DNA of 64,000 nucleotides, taken from assembly GCA_964059195.1 (NCBI GenBank), contig CAXKWD010000007.1, forward strand, positions 154,551,269 to 154,615,268, given 5' to 3'. Of the stretch, positions 11,701 through 22,300 are shown piece after piece. The position numbers and the translations under genes are program-made. The stretch's first letter is position 1. The number at the start of each line of letters is the position of its first letter. The notes below the pieces were generated by a model. The model saw only the letters and a program-made list of their open reading frames with translations. It was not told where the DNA came from and made no database searches. The DNA is from Ectobius pallidus (Eukaryota > Arthropoda > Insecta > Blattodea > Ectobiidae).

Positions 11701-14700
11701 TTTCATAAATTCTTTTTAATGCATTACCATAAAATAGGCACTAAATTGGGTATTACACCGATACCAATCAGTGATCTGGTCAATATCAATAGGCTTCTTC
11801 CCATGGACGTTATAAATGTGTATTCCAAGTTTCATGAAAATCCGATAAAGCGTATTTGAGTTATCTCGTGTACAGACACAAGGATGACGGACAGACAGAC
11901 ATTTTCCGCCCCACACACAATCTCATAAAGTACCATACTGGCACTTATTAATGCTAAATTTCACTCACTACAACAATGAACATATTTTATAAAGATCATT
12001 TTAAAACAATACTTTGAAGTTAAACTGTTGTTGCAAACCTTGTACTTGAGCCCTGCAAAATGGTAGGAAGTAGCAGATTCGTATGCTTCCGTGCCACCAA
12101 TGATTGTTTTCTGCTGGCTGATAATTGTTATTTTTCCTACAAATTTGACAAGAGAAATTTGCAATTTGCACATCATGTGCAGTTTCAGCTTTGCCTTAGG
12201 TATGTGTTGAAATTGCTTTCTCTTTCTTTCCTCTGTTAATAAGGTTATTTATTAAAATTAATTTACTATATGAGTTGACATAAACACACTTTTTGCTTCA
12301 CTTACCTCCTCCCCATTTTCAACTACAGTGTCAACTACTCTGAAAATGAGGAGGAGGCTCCTTGAAACGCGTCATACCAAAATATGGTAAGTGAAGCAAA
12401 AAGTGTGTTTATGTCAACTCATATAGTAAATTAATTTTATTATAGTTGCTTCACTGTATAAAGTTCCACAAAGTCTTTATTAAGGTTATTTAAGTTATTT
12501 ATTAATTTACTCATTTATTATTTACTTTCATAACACATTGTAACAGTAAATTAAGAATGCAAAGTAACATCTACTTTGAAGTCCCCAACAAAGGTAGTAA
12601 CAAACTCATATAACCTGCCATAACAATCAGGGTGCTGAAGTTTACAACGTGATCAGAGATAATATGAGTTAATCTGCTCAATAGACTGAACAATGCATAA
12701 TTTTGATGGACTGAGATTGTCATTGCATGCAAAACAATAGGTCGAAATTTAGTCAAAATTTGTTTATGGTTTTGAGAGTAGGAAATTGGGTTACAGGATA
12801 CACATGATGTGTAAGATGCTGCTTACCTCAAGGTACTTGTTTAGGTTCCACACCAGATTGTTTATGTTGCTGAGTAGCACCATCTCATCCTGCAGACCTG
12901 TCCATATCTCCGACATGTGGATAAACTGAGGCTGCAAAGCAATTTTTCCACCAAAGTTAGTTAATCCATAAGTCCCAGTATATCAAACTATTTTTTATTA
13001 AAGAACTAGCTTAATTAATTAATTAATTAAGAAAGAAAGAAAGAAGGAAAGAAAACAACAAAAAGAGAACTCTGTTTTAGAAAAGACAATTTTGCAATAT
13101 GTTTTCCATACCAACACCATTTGGAAACAAAATTCTAACACTGAAATTGTTTTGCTTATTTGGCAATTGGTGTATTTACATCTAAAGACATCTAATATGT
13201 TTGCATGAAGCAGATAGTAGGTGGGCTATTGAGTTTATTTTATTCCTTGGTACTTACATAAACTTGAACAGTTGGTATTGCAGTACGAAATCTGACTGTT
13301 TCATGTATGTTGGTCAGTCTGGAATCTAGTTTCTCTAGCAGATCTGCCAACACTTGCTGTGATACTTCTATTTCTCCGAGAAGCTTCCTGTAAATCATTT
13401 CTTTACTTATATTTTTTGCAACTTTCATTAAAGTCATGTAAAATACACTGGCAATTGGAACCAGCAAAAAGCGGGACATTTGAGCATCCCCAATAAAACT
13501 TTTGGGACGGTGGCAAATTTCCACAAAAATGGGACTGTCCTGGGAAAAGTGGGACAAATTGACACTTTACCTCAGTACCTGAAGAGGTTAGTGATAATGA
13601 AAATATTGATGTTAATCTAAAAACTAACTAAACATTAGGGATGGGTCCTTGATACTTTCGATACCTTGATACTCTCGATACTTGCATGGTATCGGCATCG
13701 AACGATACTTCATAAAACTCGCTCGATACTTTTTCGATACTTTTGTAAATCTGCAATTCTGTAATTAAGTGAGAATGCTAGTATTTTTTAACAAAAACTT
13801 GTAATTGGACTGTTTAAAAAACTAATTTTAATTTTAATGTAGAGTTTAAAAATAATTATAGGCTACTGATGATATTAAATTTTGTCTCATTAAATATGCA
13901 GACTTAATTAATTTAGTTGGTATTACACAGTTCTCTCAAATTTTAATTTTTAATGTACCTATTTATTGAAACTGGAAATGTTGAAGGTATCGAGTATCAA
14001 GGAAAAAAATCATGTATCGGTATCGAGTATCGAGAAAATCTGGTATCGACCCATCCCTTCTAAACATTATAGTGGAAGAACTGATGATATACAGAAACTA
14101 CATAACTTAGAAATGTTGAATCTCTTGATGCTGATGGAATGCATTGCAATTGTGAGGATATTTTACTCAGCAGTTTCAGGTCAGAATAAATGCTTTTGTG
14201 TCCAAAAAATTGTTGTTGAGTTACACACTCAGTCCAAGATATAGAGATTTGAGTTAGTAAGAGTTGACTGTGTACTAGGGATGGGTCAGCGATACTTTCG
14301 ATACCTTGATACTCTCGATACTTGCATGGTATCGGCATTGAGCGATACTTCAGAAAACTCACTCGGTACTTTTTTGATACTTTGGTAATTCTGCAATTTA
14401 AGGAAATGTGGTATCTCTTTCTGCTTTTAGTAGTCTACTAAATATAGTAAATACTTCCATCTCCTTGAAATGGAGAAAACCACTCTGTGACTTTTGTCTA
14501 GTCAAAAATAAAGACTTTCCGACTTTTAAAATCCAAACAGAAGAGATTCTTAATTGTTTCGTTTCCTGTCAAACATTTCAATAACAACCAACAAGCAAGC
14601 TGAGTGTCCAAACCCCATTGTAATTTTTGAACAAAAACTTGTAAGTGGACAGTTTTAAAAACTAATTTTAGTTTTAATGTAGAGTTTAAAAATAATTATA

Positions 14701-17700
14701 GGCTACTGATGATATTAAATTTTGTCTCATTAAATATGCACCCTTAATTAATTTAGTTAATATTACACAGTTCTCTCAACTTTTAATTTTTAACGTACCT
14801 ATTTATTGAAACTGGAAATGTTGATGGTATTGAGTATCGAGGAAAAAAATCATGTATCGGTATCGAGTATCGAGAAAATCTGGTATCGACCCATCCCTAC
14901 TGTTTACAAACAGTATTACAAGATAGTGAAACTCTGGGTACCTGAGATAGACTTCTTGCTGCCTGGCTGCTACAATACCATCCAGCACAACTGGAATGTG
15001 CTCCTTCGCAACTTCCCTGTACTTGAGATGAGGCGTCTTCTCACTGTCTTCTGCCTCGGTCTCTTCTTTCTCTTCCTCACCGCTCTCAGACACGCTCTCC
15101 TCCACCACTTCTTCCTCTGTTACTTTCTCCTCTTCTTCTACCTCTTCTCCTATTCCTTCTCTCATATTCTTGATGTACTTCTCCACAGCTGCTGTGTACA
15201 TATTTATTTTCTCTAATAGTCTCTGAAGTTGCGACTCCAAGGACGACTGAGTTGCATTTATGGCTTTCTGCAGTAAGTTTGGTACTGAAATGAACACAAT
15301 GTTTTGAACCTTATTAGCTGTCTGTCTGTCTGAACCCTATAGGCCCCTATGTTGTAAATTACATTACATAACTTAAAATATTTAATGAAATCGCTCACAG
15401 TCCTCGATGCCTTCGCCTCCCTTCTGACAGTCTCTGTTGAAGAGCCTAATGCCAGTAGTGATCTGCGTGAGCTCTGTGATTTGCTGCTCCTTATCTCTTC
15501 GAGACATCCCCATGAACTGACTCAGCTCTGTCTGAGGGAACACGCTGGACAAAGCAGCTGAAATTAGTAAAAGCAAATTGTAATGATATCACAATGTTCT
15601 TTTCAGCTAATAGGTTCAACTGATTCTGAAAAAGCATTTAATAAGAAATACAAGCGTTGTAAATTTAATATTTTATACACATGTCAAATCACAATGAATT
15701 ACAGGAAGTTCAAATCAATTTTGTCAGTTGCTGGTTGGTTATCCAGCATACTTCAGAACAAATTGAAGCCCTCTATCACAACGAAGGTCATCACATCAAC
15801 AAGAAGAAAATGAACTGCCCCATCTGCTTCCCTGAAATTAAATTTTGGAACTGAAAGAAATCCTAAAAGATTTTGACTAACAATAATCTGCAATACCATA
15901 ATGAACAGTTTCAAGATGGTGAAAATTTGAGTGACAAAGGACAGATTCTCTACCAGAAATGAAGAACAAGTGACAAGCTTAGATCCATCTTTCATTTTCT
16001 GTATGGAAATGTAAATTCCTCAAAAGCCTCTGCAAGTCAAGAATCTACTCAGCCAATGGAATTGTTATCACTATCACTGTTACAACATCTAAAAGTCGTT
16101 TAGGCAGGGCTGGCTCGTCCATATAGGCAAACCAGGCAGCCGCTTAGGGCAGGAAATTTTTAGAAACATTTAGGGCAACATTTAGATTAAAAGAAAAAGC
16201 TAAAATTTCCAACGCGAAATTAAAATAAAATTAAAATGTTGTAGAGTAAGAGTAAAAAGAACAGCCCATTATGGAAATAAATTCAGTACATTATGTAAAT
16301 ATAAAGAGTTATAACCTTTTCAATTAAATGTTTTTTTTTTACTTAATCCCCATACTATCTAAATGTGTTATTACGACTTCATAAATATGAAAGTGTATCA
16401 ATAAATAACTTCACTAATTTTGTAATTAACACATAATGGCTTAATTTCATTCAAATTTACTTGCAAACATCTGATGAAATAGAACTATTCCAACGATTTA
16501 CCCATTGTTCGAAACACTCACTGAACCCCTTTTCTGACAGTCTGTTCAGTATACCCATGACAATGTTGTTCAATTCCTTATCGCTTTGAAAATGGCGACC
16601 ACGTAGCTCCTTTTTCACTTTAGGGAAGAGGTGAATATCGCAAGGTGTGAGATCTGGAGAATACAGTGAATGAGGCATGATCTCAATGCCCAATTCTTTG
16701 ATGACATCTTGAGTGCACACGCTCGATGAGCCAGCGCATTGTCTTGTTGCAAGATCCATCCTGTCCTGGCAAGATCTGCTTCCTAAAGACAAATTCATTA
16801 TATCTGCAACCTTCGCAATTGTTATGCGACGATCTTCTTGCACAGTTGCGTCAATTGTGTTGATGTTAACTTTCATTTTTGCTGTTAAGGGTCTTCCAGA
16901 ATCTTGAAGGTCTTCATAACCCTCTTTGAAACGTTTGTGCCACTCAAAGACTTGTGTTCTGTCTAAAGCATGGTCTTTATATGCTTGCTGCACCATTTCT
17001 AAGGTTTCTGTAGAAGTTTTGTCTACAAGAACACAAAACTATATCGATGCACATTGCTGCAATTTCAGTTCCATGTTGGGTACAGCAAACACCACCTGCG
17101 ATATCCAGGTCTAACTCCTAACTGAATCGTTCTGAATGACTGGGATACACAGCACTGCTAGACGAAGGATTCACCGTTCCGTGGCTAGCAGCCGTTGTGC
17201 TCCACGGTGGTTTATTTAAATACCATTAAATCAGTCCGGTTATTTATTGATACACCCTCGTACAAGCTTTCTCAAATTAGACCAATTCAAATAAATTTTA
17301 TTTCACCACTTACCAATACCAGGCTAGCGAATGTGAAATTTTATGTTTAATCAAATTGTTAAAAAATGGAATGATTGAGGTGACAATTTAGAGGGGCTCC
17401 AAAATACTTGCTTTTAGGGTGGTTGATAGGGCCAACTCATTTTCTTCTCGTTACTGTGAAGGTATGCATACGTAACAGGGCTCCAATGTGTTCTGAAGTA
17501 TGCTGGATATCCAACCCACATCTCACAAAGGCGATTAGAGCATCTTGTAATTCACCATGATTTTATAAATGTGTTGCACTATTAAACTTCCAACCCTCTA
17601 CCTTCAAGCATAATTTTTTGTTGTTATTTTGGTATTTATTCTACTAAAAAAAAACAAAAGAGTCTACTGGATTTGATGCTTGTCAGCATACATTTTAGTA

Positions 17701-20700
17701 ACTTGTACCTTAAATTTTTTTCTGAGGGGAGAACTGCAAGTTCATGATTTTAAGAAAATAATAATAAAAAATATGTTTTAAAAGAGGTACACAGTCATTC
17801 ATAAATTAATACAACATGCTAGAACTCCAATAAATTCATGGAATAGACATAAGCCAAAATATCGTCATGACATAACCGTTATTTATAAAATTGCATCGTT
17901 TAATTGCAAAAGAATTGAAAAATAAATATTGCATGCATTGAGATATGATTCATTTTTAAATTTACTTAGGGCGGTATTCCTCTATCAAAGTCCTTGGACA
18001 AGAACTTCAGAAAGAACTTGTACAAGATTAAAAGGCGATATATGAATGAAAAACGTGTTATTACACTACATCCAAAACCTTTGACTAAAAACAGTTTTCT
18101 GTACAGAATCCTAAAGTTTTGAGTTTTGAACATAAATCGTAAAAAATTGTATACATTGGCATTAGTTTATTAATCTATGTTTTTACAGAAGAATTGGAGA
18201 AATATCTAAATGACAAATAAATTAGGCCGATTTGTTACTTTCTTTAAATCGAAGGTTATGTTGATGATGACATGAGTTTAGGTTAGGTTCCAAAGCCTTT
18301 TTATAATAATATGCAATACAATTCTTTTCAGTGTTCTATTCCAGCAACCTACCACTGCATTTTTTCCGGCATTTCAACTGTGTAAATATTTAATACCATT
18401 TGGTATAATATAATGTTTGGTGCCATTCACTTCTCAAAACCTTGTTCAAAACAGTTGATATTGAGCGCCAAAACCGTTGCTATGAATGTTGAAAAATCTT
18501 TGACTCAATGTAACAGAAAAATTCAAAGGATCATCCAATACGGTCTGTTTCTCAACTCCTTGAAGCAAAGGGCAGCCATCTTTTTTGTTCAAAGCGATTC
18601 GACTAAATAGTGGAATACGGTCCTTACATATTTTGGAGGAGTACCAGTAGTAAACCTTATTAGTTGAATGATCCATTGCACAATTTCAGGCCCAAACTTC
18701 TTCCTCAATAAATCAAAATGGCAAACTATGTTATATCAAGTACTAAGTACAACACATATCAAATAGGCAAGAAACAATTAATTGTTTTCTCCTTATCAGC
18801 AATGAAATAATTTAACAATTCATGTACATCACTGGAGTAGATTAATGAAATAACACCAAACAAAAGAGACACTATTAATTCTAATTTAAATTTAATTGAA
18901 TAATTGAACAATTAACAATGGGGTTGGATCAGATATATTTACTGGTATTTAAAAGAAAGGGCACCTGGGCCCTTGCATGCTCCCTCCAGCACACCCCTGG
19001 TTAACTGAGAGCAACATTGCCAGTCGAAGGATTACTGGTAATTCACAACATAGACGATTGTTTTCTGGTAGTACTATTTATGATATTTTGAGTAATTTTT
19101 TCCATCTTCTAAAACATTACAAGTTCAGTCAATTTGAACTAGGTGTATCATCAAATCATGAAAGAAAGCATGAATCACACCGCATTCATGTACTCACCAG
19201 TTGCTTCTCTTAAAACTCCACTGTGAGTTGGATTTCCAAGCCCTGAGCTTATGATGGTTGCCACAACGAGTTTGCGATACAACTTCTCTTGATCATCAAC
19301 ACTCTTAGCATCACAATCGATAATCTCCTTGATAAGCGGTGTTGTTCTGAGTTTGATGCTTGCATGGTTTTCATTGATGATGTCTTCTCTGGGTGCAAAG
19401 TTGGTATCGAAGTACACTTGCATCTGTATCGTTGCCAATGAGGGAGAATGCTTCTCTGATAGTTTTTGCACGCAGATGTCCACCAGAAGTTGAACATCCT
19501 CTCTTGCAAGCGGGCGATCAGAAATGAAACCATGTTCAGGGTTTAGCAGCATCAGCTTTATCTAGAGAGAAGAAACATGCAAAGATAAGTTGTGATCAAT
19601 CCCACAAACTGTTACCTCAAATGTAATGTACAGGTAGGGGACCGACTCTTGTAGCTGATTTCAGAGCTTTGTTGACACCAGTGTCCATGTGTATTCTTAG
19701 ACCTGTGTAGTTGGATAATAAAACTGAAAAATAAAAAAAAAAATAAAAATCAAATATGCTACTGGACTGCCCGGTCGGTCCAACAATGTTTTCGGGTCCT
19801 AATATTTTGTCCAATACCTTCAACTTCTCTGACAGCTGCTATCCTGTGAATGCTGCTAGGCATGCACAATGGCTCATATCGGCAACTTAGATATTTTAGT
19901 CTGTCCGCTTTTTTCCCCCTACCTTTATTAAGACTATTCGTGGAATAAAATGTAACGCATTGTATAAATAATAATTACTTTTATGCTTGTGCTATTTAAA
20001 ATGAAATTACCACCAAAAAGAAGTAGTTAACGATGCAAATTCAACTCAGAGAATTGCATACAATCCTTTTTCTCTTAAAGTTGCCAAAGAGATAATGATA
20101 CAAAGTGCTTACAGCGAATCAAAATTGGAGTTTTAGACAAATGCACGTTTGAATAGTTTCAATTTCAAAGTAAGTCATTGTAATCAAAATTGTTTTTATT
20201 CTGTTCATTCCCAACAGTCCAGTGAGGTGATGTATCAATTACTGCATATTGATTCTTTGACTATTCAGTAACAAGGTGACATTTATCTGATAATTAAACC
20301 TCTTCTTTGCAACCTCTTCTCTTATGAGGATTGGGTCATAAGTCATGGCATCAATTTATTTTTTTGAATATGGGATCATTTTGAAAATTTGAAATATACA
20401 AATGAAAGAAAGGGCAGGATATGGAATGTATGAATGATGCAAATTATAAGTACTAAATGTAGGATAGACTAGGCAGCAGACACCCATAAACATGCATACA
20501 TGACGGCATCATGCCACTCTACTCTATTGCAGTAGTTGGAAGCATGAAAGCACGCATAGCTCAACCTATAAAACCCCTGAAGTTCGATATGGAAGATCCT
20601 TATTCCCAAAGCTTTTACCTGTGTATAGAGGGGACAGAAACAAGCAACTTTTACTGGCAGATTTTTGCTCTATGGATTCAATTTTTCCTGTTACAGCATA

Positions 20701-21192
20701 AAATCTCCCGGGACATGGCTGCCACTGACTTCACATTTGAAAAAATGAAAAACAAACGAACTTCGTTGTTAACACTGGATATGTGAAATAAAAAAATAAA
20801 AATAAAAAATAAAAAACTAATGCAGTGGTGGCAAGTCATGTGATTAGTCTTTAAAATTGAAAATTAAATGTTGTCTGAACAGATTATGCTATCAGGATGA
20901 AATATGAGACAGATACTACCTAGGTAATGGGGAATGAATGGTGAAAATTTCAGACCATTTTTTAAAAGGATCTCGGATGAGTATACACACATCTCAGGAC
21001 GCATTTATTATAGTATGGATATGCCTTATTTGAAGTGAGTAATATTTTATTCAGAGTTTAAAACTAAATTAGACATCATACCACAAAGGCTGCACAGTTG
21101 TCGGAGATGTTGAAGCCTTTAGCAGCGCATTCTCTTGTGATCTCCCTGATGATGTTCTTTATCACATTCTCTGTTTCTAAGGCCTTCAGCAT
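8646..21192 (-). CDS. CFAP206: Cilia/flagella-associated protein 206 (partial, 9 exons)
   Basis: Spliced minus-strand gene for the CFAP206/FAP206 family, whose members anchor radial spoke 2 and inner dynein c to axonemal doublets; in an insect it probably serves sperm flagella. Exons: 21192-21082, 19561-19198, 15557-15399, 15284-14942, 13387-13258, 12931-12827, 12113-12039, 11101-10928, 8794-8646. Every junction has AG/GT borders and compatible phases, and together they encode about 536 residues. Family-like blocks in order are VIKNIIREITRECAAKGFN (N-terminus), MQVYFDTNF, REATAALSSVFPQTEL (across an exon junction), GIRLFNRDCQKGGEGIEDLP, IWTGLQDEMV, and GFCAWSLV followed by PGNPNMGV. An E-rich insertion of about 40 residues in exon 4 looks lineage-specific. 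The last donor (GTAAGC) is good, yet no following exon is seen between 5700 and 8640, so the C-terminal 80-100 residues are missing from the model. The family assignment is from remembered homologues, not a search. Confidence 0.88.
8894..10016. mobile_element. hAT-like element with imperfect inverted ends
   Basis: The left end AGGCCTGTAGCCAGG and GAGGGGGC (8921-8927) are mirrored at the right end by GCCCCCTCGA and GGCTATGGGCCTG. CTGAGG flanks both sides (8888-8893 and 10017-10022) as a possible target duplication. No transposase frame is seen. It lies in the CFAP206 intron between exons 8 and 9. The boundaries are approximate. Confidence 0.45.
10309..10581 (-). repeat. SINE group B copy
   Basis: Reverse orientation of the SINE at 37327-37618. 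The tRNA-like head (about 10525-10578) and the body words GGCCATGGAGACCC and GGAGGTTGAGGCTCCCAGA match. It is more diverged than the other copies. Confidence 0.8.
10928..11101 (-). CDS. CFAP206: CFAP206 coding exon 8
   Basis: 58 codons, phase 0 at both ends (acceptor tcttgcag, donor CAA|GTAAGT). It encodes VLEHIDENVV through DFDKIPLQ, which aligns with the family just before the GFCA motif. Confidence 0.85.
11208..11950 (+). repeat. Interspersed repeat family E, copy 1
   Basis: Shares collinear blocks with 31518-32057 and 55110-55520: AAATCAGGTAAACTGAT, CCATGGACGTTATAAAT, TTCATGAAAATCCGATAAAG and GACAGACATTTTCC. A tRNA-like segment at 11508-11565 (GGATTTGAACCAAGGACC, inverted B-box) shared with the third copy suggests a SINE inserted in or fused to the family. 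The short ORFs inside are not genes. Confidence 0.75.
12039..12113 (-). CDS. CFAP206: CFAP206 coding exon 7
   Basis: 25 codons, phase 0 at both ends. The least conserved exon, accepted because it keeps the frame and the expected spacing. The acceptor could be one of two nearby CAG triplets, and the donor GTTTGC is weaker than the others. Confidence 0.65.
12253..12439. mobile_element. Snapback MITE with perfect 54-bp arms
   Basis: 12253-12306 and 12386-12439 are exact reverse complements over 54 bases by eye, separated by 79 bp. Such perfect arms imply recent origin or gene conversion. No coding sequence. It lies in the CFAP206 intron between exons 6 and 7. Confidence 0.8.
12827..12931 (-). 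CDS. CFAP206: CFAP206 coding exon 6
   Basis: 35 codons, phase 0 at both ends, with acceptor gctttgcag and donor GAG|GTAAGC. IWTGLQDEMV matches the conserved tryptophan-containing block of the family. Confidence 0.85.
13258..13387 (-). CDS. CFAP206: CFAP206 coding exon 5
   Basis: Joins to give EVYLRKLLGEIEVSQQVL and ends in AIPTVQVY at the donor TAT|GTAAGT (phase 0). The reading frame and both splice sites are clean. Confidence 0.85.
13636..14059. mobile_element. hAT MITE, family L, copy 1
   Basis: Flanked by the perfect 8-bp duplication CTAAACAT (13628-13635 and 14060-14067). The ends are TAGGGATGGGTC and its reverse, and the subterminal zones are packed with GATAC/GTATC words, probable transposase-binding repeats. 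No transposase. It lies in the CFAP206 intron between exons 4 and 5. Confidence 0.85.
14276..14899. mobile_element. hAT MITE, family L, copy 2
   Basis: Same ends and GATAC-rich subterminal zones as 13636-14059, with about 200 bp of extra internal sequence (about 14400-14620) that the first copy lacks. The flanks CTGTGTAC and CTGTTTAC match at 7 of 8 bases. Its right end is only about 40 bp from the splice donor of CFAP206 exon 4. Confidence 0.83.
14942..15284 (-). CDS. CFAP206: CFAP206 coding exon 4 with acidic insert
   Basis: Joins exon 3 to give GIEDLPNLLQKAI. A coiled-coil-like start is interrupted by a Glu-rich stretch of about 40 residues that I do not recall from vertebrate CFAP206, after which the family pattern resumes at ARQQEVYL. 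It ends in phase 2 at CTCAG|GTACCC. A hAT insertion (14276-14899) sits only about 40 bp into the following intron. Confidence 0.88.
15399..15557 (-). CDS. CFAP206: CFAP206 coding exon 3
   Basis: The acceptor tactaatttcag includes a branch-point-like TACTAAT. It encodes ALSSVFPQTELSQF and the very conserved GIRLFNRDCQKGGEGIED. It ends in phase 1 at GACT|GTGAGC. Confidence 0.93.
16105..16200 (+). mobile_element. hAT-like terminus, family J
   Basis: Begins GCAGGGCTGGCTCG and carries GGCAGCCGCTTAGGGCAGG and TTTTTAGAAACATTTAG. The same end occurs inverted at 58610-58690. The other terminus was not found, so the extent is unknown. Confidence 0.45.
16388..17260 (-). mobile_element. Internally deleted mariner element
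   Basis: Terminal inverted repeats of 22 bp (16388-16409 and 17239-17260) share GTGTATCAATAAATAAC and have three mismatches near the ends. Both are flanked by TA (16386-16387 and 17261-17262). At 873 bp the element is shorter than the usual 1.3 kb. It lies in the CFAP206 intron between exons 2 and 3. Confidence 0.88.
16457..17074 (-). pseudogene. Mariner transposase, deleted and frameshifted
   Basis: The frame starts at an ATG (17074), meets one stop after about 11 codons, then gives a helix-turn-helix N-terminus (TETLEMVQQAYKDHALDRTQ, VFEWHKRFKEG, SGRP) typical of mariner proteins. After about residue 70 of the open frame a deletion removes the linker and the first catalytic Asp region. The second Asp motif (QQDNALAH) survives only in another frame. 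The third Asp region (HSLYSPDLTPCDIHLFPKVK) and the C-terminus FEQWVNRWNSSI are back in frame. It cannot make active enzyme. Confidence 0.88.
17263..19197. other. CFAP206 intron sequence, no further exon seen
   Basis: AT-rich intronic DNA. I see no additional conserved CFAP206 block, and exons 2 and 3 already join cleanly. A stretch near 17830-17900 weakly resembles the tail of repeat family P. Confidence 0.4.
19198..19561 (-). CDS. CFAP206: CFAP206 coding exon 2
   Basis: Starts after a pyrimidine-rich acceptor (cttctctctag), joins in phase 0 to exon 1 (CAAFV|IKLMLLNPEHGF) and ends in phase 1 at ACTG|GTGAGT. It encodes the conserved SPSLATIQMQVYFDTNF block. Confidence 0.9.
20600..20870 (+). 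mobile_element. Fragment of DNA transposon family G
   Basis: Matches the left half of the element at 23676-24212: TATAGAGGGGACA, TTTTTGCTCTATGGATTC, GACATGGCTGCCACTGACTT, AACTTCGTTGTTAACACTG. The terminal inverted repeat itself is missing here. Confidence 0.7.
21082..21192 (-). CDS. CFAP206: CFAP206 coding exon 1
   Basis: 37 codons from the only ATG in the exon, ending in phase 0 at GTG|GTATGA. A plausible 3' splice site (tgctttcag) at about 21209 lies 16 bp upstream of the ATG and implies a separate upstream 5' UTR exon that I could not locate. Confidence 0.8.
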
Positions 21193-21564
21193 GATGCTAG
21201 AGTTTCAGCTGAAAGCAAGAAAGGATCCTTTACCTTTGTTCAGTTAAGGTAATAGACATTTCATTTATGCTATGGTGACCAGTTTTTACTGGATTATTAT
21301 ATTACAAAGTTAGGCCTATCATTAACATCACACTATTTGTCTTAAGAAATGACGCATTTAAGGTCACTTGTGATTGTCACCACTAGCATCGCCAATAGTA
21401 GCCACATGATAAAAACAATTTATAACGGCTTTTGACACCCCAAATGACAGGTCGACATTCCACTTCACTTATAAAATCTTCAGTATTAATCAAATCTATA
21501 CTCATGGCTGGATAACTAGTTTCGCTGAGCTCAATTATACATCTGAATTGTGTACATACAACTT

Positions 21565-21819
21565 CATAGGTGTAACCAGGCCGATCATATGGGGGGGGGG
21601 ATAACGTCCGGGGGTATGGAATACCCCCCAGGGAGAGGGGGGTTCGGGGGTCCTCCCCAGGAAAATTTTAAAAATTAAGATTCACAATAACGAGTTTTAA
21701 GCTTCCCATGCTTTATACTCGTATTAAGTAATTTATAAGCAAACTAAAAAAAATTGTACAATTTTCCTTTTTTTAATCAATGGGGGGGGGGTTCAAACCC
21801 CCTCCTCGTTACGTCTCTG
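21565..21819. mobile_element. hAT MITE, family H, intact copy
   Basis: Flanked by the perfect 8-bp duplication TACAACTT (21557-21564 and 21820-21827). The ends CATAGGTGTAACCAGG and TTACGTCTCTG are imperfect inverted repeats, and the interior has long G and C runs able to pair. It is the empty-site reference for the split copy at 60763-62006. Confidence 0.88.
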
Positions 21820-22221
21820 TACAACTTGCATTGTTGTCAATCATAAAATGCGGTGACCCTCACTTGTGACCCAGTGTGAACGTTCCCAATTAAACCAATG
21901 CTTCTTTATCGGTGACCATCCCAAGTGACCAAGGCTCTAAAAGATTTTCACTTAAAGAGCATTTAGAAATCTTGTGATTGCTACCTACAGCAATAATAAA
22001 ATTACACGGTTTTTAAAATTTAGCCACAAAAACTAATTGACCAAGTAAAGGTAGATCCTGTTTTAACTCAATCATTTGACATTTCAACTATTTCCTATAA
22101 ACTCTTTTGTTACACAGTCACGGCCATATATGTTGTTTGATTTTCTTCCAATTTCATTAAAATTCCTTGAAGTCACTAAAAACGTATGTGTGAGGATTTT
22201 AATTGTTTATTCTGTTTCTAG

Positions 22222-22300
22222 ATGGAGGCCATTTTAACTGATAAAGAGCAGATCTTGGATTCCTTCTCGGGCACGAGGTCTACTGTTCACAGCATTACTG
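22222..22300 (+). CDS. Candidate coding exon, unknown gene
   Basis: A 79-bp segment bordered by a good acceptor (ttattctgtttctag) and a consensus donor (ACTG|GTAAGT). It begins exactly with ATG and encodes 26 codons, MEAILTDKEQ through STVHSIT, ending in phase 1. Its composition differs from the AT-rich surroundings and codons look normal. It could be the first coding exon of a gene running right, head-to-head with CFAP206 (start at 21192). I do not recognise the protein and found no next exon, so it may be fortuitous. Confidence 0.4.

Noticed and set aside
14803..15297. 164-codon minus-strand open frame as a stand-alone gene
   Set aside because: Only 14942-15284 is coding (CFAP206 exon 4). 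The ends read into intron and hAT sequence.
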